Positions 58,460-64,000 of a DNA stretch of 64,000 nt are shown here, piece after piece (position 1 is the stretch's first letter; each line of letters opens with the position of its first letter). The position numbers were made by a program, and so were the translations under genes. The notes under the pieces are model-generated. The model made no database searches. It was not told the origin of the DNA and saw only the letters and a list, made by a program, of their open reading frames with translations. Origin of the DNA: Rapana venosa (Eukaryota; Mollusca; Gastropoda; Neogastropoda; Muricidae); contig CM054144.1 of NCBI GenBank assembly GCA_028751875.1, positions 19,474,164 through 19,538,163 on the forward strand, in the 5' to 3' direction.

Positions 58460-58473
58460 CATCATCATCATCA
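58460..58473 (-). other. (TGA)n tail of the RTE, supplies stop codon
   Basis: On the minus strand the ORF passes from CGGGTC directly into four to five TGA repeats at the element's 3' end. The truncated copy at 46365-46546 has the same arrangement. There is effectively no 3' untranslated region before the tail. Confidence 0.85.
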
Positions 58474-59112
58474 GACCCGTGACCTTGGCGGTCGTGGGGG
58501 AGACATGAAAGACGATGCCGTGGTAAGCCTCCTCCATCCATCTCGGTCCTCGGCTCTGCGCAGTAGTGCCGAGTCATTCATCCTGGTCCATTCTCTGATG
58601 TTGTCCATCCATGACTTGTTCTGTCTTCCCCTCCTTCTGCCACCTTCGAGTGTTCCCTGCAGTACTGTTTTGGGCAGAGTGTTGTGGCGGGTGACGTGGC
58701 CGAACCATGTCAGCTTTTTCTTCTTGACGATGGTGAGAAGGGGTTCCTGTGGACCTGCCAGCCGTGTTATTTGACTCTTGACAAATTCGTTGGTCTTTCG
58801 TTCTCTCCAGGATATGCCCAGTAGTTTTCTATGGCATTTTGTTTCGAATGACTGGATTCGCTTTGCTGTTTCAGCAGTCAATGTCCAGGTTTCACTTCCG
58901 TACAGCAGGATCGACTGAATTAGGCCTTTGTAGAGCTTTAGTTTGATTGGGAAACTGATCTCTTTACTTTTCCATATGGTGGTGAGTTTTGTCATGGAAG
59001 ATGTTGCCATGGCTAGTCTGACTTTGATTTCTGTCGTCGATCGCCCGTCCTTTGTGAGTGTAGCGCCGAGGTATTTAAAAGCGTCTACCTCCTCCAGTTG
59101 TTGGCCGTTCAT
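58471..59112 (-). pseudogene. RTE reverse transcriptase, thumb and C-terminal part
   Basis: Continues the RT with FKYLGATLTKDGRSTTEI, the motif-7 region. Then come KLKLYKGLIQSILLYGSETW, KCHRKLLGISWRERKTNEF, KLTWFGHVTRH, TVLQGTLEGGRRRGRQNKSW and the WTRMNDSALLRRAEDRDGWR end typical of RTE elements. The ATG is probably incidental, since the frame is the continuation of 59109-59735 after a frame break. The frame ends PRSRV, followed immediately by TGA repeats of the tail. Confidence 0.93.
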
Positions 59113-59735
59113 GTAAATTTTAGCGGTGGCATTGCTCGTGCTGTCACAAGTACTTTACTTTTCTCCGAGCTCACCTCCATCCCATATGCTCCAGCTCTGT
59201 TCTCAAGTCTGGTCGTAAGATCTTGCAGCTCTGTGTTACTTCCGCCCATGAGGTCAATGTCATCGGCAAACCGTAAGTTGTTGAGGGGTCTGCCGCCAAT
59301 GGAGATGGTAGGGTGGAAGTCATGGAGGGTCTCTCTCATGATGTTTTCCAAGAACAGATTGAACAGGACTGGAGATAACAGGCATCCTTGTCGGACCCCA
59401 ACTGTGGTTTTGAAGTAGTCTCCGACCTGATTGTTCAGAAGGACTGCACTGCTTGCAGTGTTGTATAGTGCTTGAATGGTTTGCACTAGTCCTTCTTCAA
59501 TGCCAAACATTCTGAGGACCTGCCACAGGCCTTCGTGCCATACTCTGTCAAAAGCCTTCTTGAAGTCAATGAAGTTGTGGAACAGGTCTCTCTGATGTTG
59601 AAGATGTTTTTCCATCATGATGTGGCAGTTAAAAATCTGTTCGATTGTGCTCCTGCCTGCCCTGAACCCAGCTTGTTCCTCTGCAAGGTGTTCTTCTGCC
59701 TCCTTCTTGAGTCGATTCAAAATAACTTTGAGCAT
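59109..59735 (-). pseudogene. RTE reverse transcriptase, catalytic core
   Basis: Contains AGFRAGRST, DFKKAFDRVWHEGLW (with the first catalytic Asp), GVRQGCLLSPVLFN, LRFADDIDLMGGS (FADD catalytic pair) and SEKSKVLV. These are RT motifs 2 to 6 of the non-LTR class in order, without internal stops. The frame ends at 59109 by a shift: the next part of the protein starts in an overlapping frame at 59112 (ATGA overlap), so a single-base change separates them. Core catalytic residues are intact. Confidence 0.93.
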
Positions 59736-59985
59736 ATCTTGCTGGCGTGGCTGATGAGGCTGATTGTTCTATAGTTTTGGCATTAGCGTAAATTCCCCTT
59801 CTTGGGCAGGGTATGATGAGTGATTGTGTCCAGTCTGTTGGCCACTGTTTTGTCTCCCAAATCTTCTGACAGATAGCTGTAACATATGTGATGACTGTTT
59901 CGCCACCATGCTTGAGCAGCTCTGCTGGTATATTGTCTGCTCCTGGGGACTTTCCTACTGGTAAGCTGCGGATGGCTTCTTCCAC
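59629..59985 (-). pseudogene. RTE reverse transcriptase, N-terminal fragment
   Basis: Frame begins inside the RT domain with EEAIRSLPVGKSPGADNIPAE, the classic RT motif 1 region of non-LTR elements (K.PG.D.IP.E). It continues through CQKIWET..WP.DW..SLIIP. After RRGIYANA the residues no longer resemble RT, and the family sequence continues in another frame, so a frame break lies near 59795-59812. The segment between 59985 and 60228 carries stops in every frame that would join it to the endonuclease. Confidence 0.88.
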
Positions 59986-60227
59986 TTCTTCCCTCAGTAT
60001 AGGTAATGGCGAGGGTGCTCTTGATGTTGCTGCTTCTCTTCTATTATGCTCTTGTCAGGTTGGATTGGGTAGTTGTACAGTTCTTGACAATACTCAGACC
60101 ACCTGTTCAATGCAGCTGAGCTTTCTGTGAGGAGGTTTCCGGAGCTGTCTTCAATGACTGATGATTTGGTTTGAAGTGGTTTGTGAGTTTCTTCAGGTGT
60201 CGTATGCCTTTTTACTGTTGCCCACTT

Positions 60228-61517
60228 TCATGTTTTTTTCGATCTCATCACATTGATCACTGATCCTTCTCTCTGGCCTTTAACATTGACTTCTTCACGA
60301 GATTGTTGGCCTCCCGTTTCTTTAGGGTTGGAAGACCTGGTTGGTTTCAGTGCTCTTCTTGTATCGCAGAGGTCCAAGATGTCATTGGTAGTCCATGGCT
60401 GGTGTTTATTCCTCTGACGACCGAGTACCTCCTCTGCTGTTTCTCGGACTGCCTCATTGAAGTTGTTGGTGAGGTCATTGATGTCATTGTCCAGGAGGGT
60501 TAATGCCGCAAAACGTCCGCCAAGCTTAGCTTGGAAGATCTCCTCGACATCTGGATCTTTTAGTTTGTCCACGTCAAATTTGATACGTGGGTTTGCAGGC
60601 TGTTTGTTTTTCTTCAGCTTCATTTTGAATACCAGCAGCACAAGGTCGTGGTCACTGCCTATGTCAGCTCCAGGGTAGGTTCTTGTTCTGGCTCTGTTGA
60701 TGCTGGATTTGAAGCGCCGTGGTGTTAAGATAAAATCTATTTGGTTATGGATCCTGCCGTTTGGCGCATGCCAGGTTGTCCTCCTTGACTGCTTGTGGGG
60801 ATAGAGGGTATTGGCAATGGTAAGTCTGTGGGTGCAGGCAAACTCCAGCAGACGTAGTCCCCTGTCGTTGGTCTCCCCAGTTCCAAACTGACCAACTGTT
60901 CCGGCCCATTGGTTGTAAGAGTCAGGACCTACTTTGGCGTTAAAATCCCCTTGGATGATGATGGTGTCCTTCTTGGGTATTTTCTTAATGGTCACTTCAA
61001 GATCTTCATAAAATTCTTCTACTTCTTCATCTGTATGGTCAGATGATGGTGCATAGATTTGTATGATGGTGATGTTCTTGGGCTTGGCCGACACCCGGAT
61101 GCTGATAATCCTGCTGGAAGCCGGTGTACAGCTGATAATGCACCCCACTACTTCCTTTCTGACAATAAATGCCACTCCATGTTGGTGAGTTTTCTCTTGG
61201 CCACTGTACCAGATCTTGTTGCCTTCTTCAGTCAATGTCTCACCAAATCCTGTCCATCTCACTTCTCCTAGTCCAATAATGTCCCATTTATATCGGCTAA
61301 GCTCATACTCTAGTTCTTTGATTTTTCCGCACTGGTAGAGTGTACGGACGTTCCATGTACCAATGGTGATTTGTTCTCTAGGGAGCTTAAGTAATGTTTT
61401 AACTCCAGTAGCTGACTTGTCACTTCCACCCTGGTGTTGATCAATGGAAAGCGCGGTCGTTGGTAACCCGGGCCTCGACCGATCCGGTATCATTTCGGCT
61501 TTGCATTTGTCTTTCAT
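60228..61517 (-). CDS. RTE LINE AP-like endonuclease (ORF 5' part)
   Basis: Open frame of 429 residues encoding the target-nicking AP endonuclease domain of the RTE element. Motifs in order: ITIGTWNVRTL (about 51-61), GLGEVRWTGFGE with the catalytic Glu (about 83), YAPSSDH, GDFNAKVGPDSYN, LLEFA...IANT, QIDFIL and SDHDLV with the terminal Asp-His pair. This is the domain widely annotated as craniofacial development protein 2-like because a ruminant gene captured an RTE endonuclease. The start at 61517 is the first ATG after the 5' region; about 50 residues precede the domain. The last ~40 residues, after RRALKP, look shifted out of the original frame, so the frame break lies near 60300-60340. 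Endonuclease residues are intact. Confidence 0.92.
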   Translation of the reverse strand: MKDKCKAEMIPDRSRPGLPTTALSIDQHQGGSDKSATGVKTLLKLPREQITIGTWNVRTLYQCGKIKELEYELSRYKWDIIGLGEVRWTGFGETLTEEGNKIWYSGQEKTHQHGVAFIVRKEVVGCIISCTPASSRIISIRVSAKPKNITIIQIYAPSSDHTDEEVEEFYEDLEVTIKKIPKKDTIIIQGDFNAKVGPDSYNQWAGTVGQFGTGETNDRGLRLLEFACTHRLTIANTLYPHKQSRRTTWHAPNGRIHNQIDFILTPRRFKSSINRARTRTYPGADIGSDHDLVLLVFKMKLKKNKQPANPRIKFDVDKLKDPDVEEIFQAKLGGRFAALTLLDNDINDLTNNFNEAVRETAEEVLGRQRNKHQPWTTNDILDLCDTRRALKPTRSSNPKETGGQQSREEVNVKGQREGSVINVMRSKKT

Positions 61518-61712
61518 GTTTTTTCTGTGGGCTTAGGATATTCTTTGGTGGCGCCAATCTCCTCTCCAAGTCTCCATATGTTTTGGGTTTTTTCTATTGG
61601 GGTTTCCTCCCCCACATGCGACAGGTTGTACTGGGTTACATGGATACCAGTAGCAGTAGCAGAGAACTTCTCTGACTGACCTGACCTTGGTTCAGTTGCA
61701 GGACTACTAATT

Positions 61713-61726
61713 CCAACTGACCAAAT
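61713..61726. other. Putative target-site duplication of RTE, right
   Basis: CCAACTGACCAAAT next to the presumed 5' end of the element. It differs from the left copy by two inserted bases and one substitution. Part of the similarity could be native flank. Confidence 0.5.
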
Positions 61727-64000
61727 AGCATTTATTAAAAATCAGAAAGTATCAAAATTGCCTAGGAACTATACTGATCAAATACTGTACCTTCCTAGAA
61801 TACTGACTCAGTTTCAGACTTTTGCAAAATCAGATAGATATTGAATACCAGAGAACATTTAGGCTATTTTAAAGGCTGGCAGAGTGTAGCTTTTTCTACA
61901 CTATTATTTTCCTTAAAAGTTACCTTCACTTCTTTACCTGCAGTTTTGGCGACAGAGCTTCCGGTGAATTATTTAGCATCAAGCTATGCACTAATCCTTG
62001 CAGATTTAGTTTTCTCCTTACACTCTCAAGTTCCAGAATTTGTCATCTTCTCTAAGTAGCTATCTTTGTGTTTATCCATGTTCCTCTAATGTGGAAACTT
62101 GCGGGGTTTTAATTCTCTCAGGATCAGAATGCTGGCACAATATTGATGAGAGCGGGAAGGGAAGAGCAGCAAGGGAGGGGGGAGGTGTAGGGAGGGAGGT
62201 AGGGAGAATGCCAGGAGAGAATGATCTGTTGCAGCTGACAATAAGTCCGCTCTCGTTTTTCTGCATCACTAGGAGGCGACAGTGCAGCTTGCCTGATTGT
62301 GGTTCAGCATTTGTATGGCATGGCTGGTACATACTTAATATCTGGTTGCTGACTGATGTTCCTGTGTCTTTGTTTTTTATAATGAATAACATCACATTGT
62401 CATGAGCTGTTGTGTGTTTGGTGACAGTTGGTTTACAGCTGCCAGTTGATTATGTGTTTATACTATATGTTAGAACAGATGTGAAGACACTTTTTGTTGT
62501 TCTCTTTTCACAAGTTATCTTGATTTCTTTCTGTACTCACTTCTCCTGATGTTTTTTTTTTACATTGCAACAGCTTGGCATTGGCAGGTCAAGTCTGGTG
62601 ATGCCTATGTCTTTCCAGGCAGCAGGTTGTCCATCCATCAAAAGAAATCTCATTTTATTAACTGATTTGAAGTTCGCATTGAGTGACTAGTTTTCGATGA
62701 AAGAACCTAAGTTTATATTTGACTCAAATATCTTTTGAATAAAAAAACAGTATGATTTAACCACAGCAAGTTATGTTCCTAAGACTAATGGGAAAACCAT
62801 TTAGCATAACAGAATTCTTATGCAATCCTGTTGTACGGTCATCCAGTAGGTGCTGCTAATTTTAATTGACTTGTGTGTTCTTACATCAGTCAGTGTTTAT
62901 CCATACAAAACTGCTTAGATCATTCAGTGGCATGTAAGGACACGTGTCCTCTCCCATAGTACATACACTTAATGGCAAACGTATCTTAACAACAAGTTCT
63001 GAGTGTTTGAATTAATGTAGAAACATATTTGAGTTTTAATAACCCTGCAAAACTCTACTAACAAAATTTACTGATTGTTGAAATGAAGTAACAGCCTGTT
63101 TGAGTTTCTAATATCTGTTTATTTCACTAACGCATATTAACCCCAATGCATCTGCAAAAGTAATTTGCGTGTGTACCCTGCGACTCCTTTCTCCACTGTT
63201 TATATTCTAAATATTATGCATCTCTTTCCTAAAGTGTCCGCGGTGGCATTAAGTAGTTGCCATGTGCAGATCGTTTATGACCCATGTGTTGGGTTCTTCC
63301 GTCCCACATCCATTTTTCAACTGCTCTCAATGTTAAAAATGTTATTCATTAGCGAACAGGAAATAGCTCAGGCTATTTGGACAGACCAGGAAATGTTTCA
63401 CAACATTACACACCACAGCAGAAACTTCATCAGATCATCCATGGAGAAAGCAGTGTGAACACACCAGCCTGGCTAATAGTTCAATTTAACTTGTTTTGGT
63501 TGAATCAAGGTCAACTGGTTTCTGTTCTGTTCCGTTTCATGTTTAAGAAAAAAACAACACTTTTTCATTGATTTTCTATTTGTATATTTTGACTTATTCT
63601 GTTTCAGTTTAAGTAACAGTCTGTTTAGTGGCTTGACATGATTTTAGAGAAAAGTGTCTAAACAAAGAAGTAGCTCATAAAAAGAACATGTCAACTACAA
63701 AGATATCATTCAGCATTTCAAGATAGTATCTCTAGACCTGTATTTATTTTATCTGAAATATGTGTTCCTGGCATTGTTTAAAACAGTACTAACAAATGAG
63801 GGAGCATAGGATGTACACAAATTCACAGGAGGGATTTACATTTTACAAAAGAGAACTGAATGTCCTATTTCCAATGATTGCTGTCTTACCTTCTGCCTCC
63901 AGCCCTCCTGATTATTTTGATACTATCTACATAAATGTGGTTTTTGGAACTGTGCCTGTGAGCTGAGTGATGAGCCTCACGTGCATTCCTTCATTTCAAT

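Larger units (their letters stand above)
58460..61712 (-). mobile_element. RTE-clade non-LTR retrotransposon, near full length
   Basis: About 3.25 kb, the usual length of RTE/BovB-type elements. It has a ~195-base 5' region, an AP-like endonuclease, a reverse transcriptase and a (TGA)n tail on the minus strand. Imperfect flanking repeats CCAACTTCAAAT (58448-58459) and CCAACTGACCAAAT (61713-61726) look like an aged target-site duplication. Unit C shows the equivalent site without the element near 52930-52960. The coding frame is broken at least three times (about 60300-60340, 59795-59812 and 59109-59112), so this copy as written is not active. It may have been mobilised intact and decayed, or some indels may be sequencing errors. 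A truncated relative lies at 46365-46546. Confidence 0.95.
56821..64000 (+). repeat. ~5-kb unit, copy D (runs off window)
   Basis: Directly follows unit C and repeats it: GGAT repeats (56817-56840), AATCAATGTTTTTAAACGA, old tRNA-SINE (57175-57325), GATA/GACA microsatellites, CTCTAAGTAGCTATC at 62050 and so on. It is split by a full-length RTE LINE at 58460-61712. The last 200 bases correspond to about 54690-54860 of unit C, so roughly 1.3-2 kb of the unit is expected beyond the window. Confidence 0.9.

Noticed and set aside
59098..59774. Plus-strand open frames across the LINE
   Set aside because: They are shadows of the minus-strand endonuclease and RT frames and carry no family motifs.

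Overview
The window looks like repeat-dominated, non-genic DNA from a eukaryotic (animal) genome. I find no convincing host protein gene, tRNA gene or rRNA gene. The evidence is abundant microsatellites, tRNA-headed SINEs, a nearly full-length RTE-type LINE, fragments of other LINEs and many layers of segmental duplication. A marine invertebrate, most likely a mollusc, fits the repeat style (RTE elements, V-/Deu-like SINE core, very rich GT/AC/AG/CATC microsatellites). This is inference; no host gene confirms it.

Region by region. (1) 0.6-19.5 kb: a ~3-kb unit (605-3600) is repeated almost identically at 7417-10449. Each copy runs into a long minisatellite of 24-25-bp units (arrays at 3600-7413 and 10450-~16690; a smaller third array at 17953-19018). 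Every typical unit carries an AATAAA hexamer and a GTGCC core. Related ~36-bp units border the arrays on the left and right, which suggests how the minisatellite arose. A diverged ~650-bp tandem duplication sits at 16.6-17.9 kb. (2) 19.5-27 kb: mostly unremarkable AT-rich DNA with a ~350-550-bp family (F4) in direct and inverted copies, a SINE and SINE fragments. (3) 27-41 kb: interleaved copies of medium repeats called here F3, X, E and SINE-B. They lie between large microsatellites, with a decaying ~500-650-bp satellite at 36.3-38.3 kb. (4) 41.5-64 kb: a higher-order, apparently non-coding ~5-kb unit present as copies A (+, partial), B (-), C (+) and D (+, runs off the window). B and C form a large imperfect palindrome centred near 51 kb; C and D are in tandem.

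The most informative result is the comparison of B, C and D. The copies give empty sites for later insertions: a full-length RTE LINE in D (58460-61712), a 5'-truncated RTE copy with an exact 11-bp target duplication in B, a CR1/L2-like LINE fragment in B and a SINE in B. The order of events is therefore readable from one window: an old tRNA-SINE is shared by B, C and D, then came the duplications, then new retrotransposition. The RTE reading frame runs directly into a (TGA)n tail, so the tail supplies the stop codon. The intact parts of the LINE encode an AP-type endonuclease and a reverse transcriptase core, but at least three frame breaks disable this copy as written. A second notable element is a SINE-like sequence whose head joins a tRNA A-box-like segment to a 5S-rRNA-like internal promoter.

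Limits: all homology statements are by-eye comparisons within the window or recognition of family motifs. The second minisatellite array contains many small indels although its flank is nearly identical to the first copy, so part of 10.5-17.2 kb may be poorly resolved assembly.
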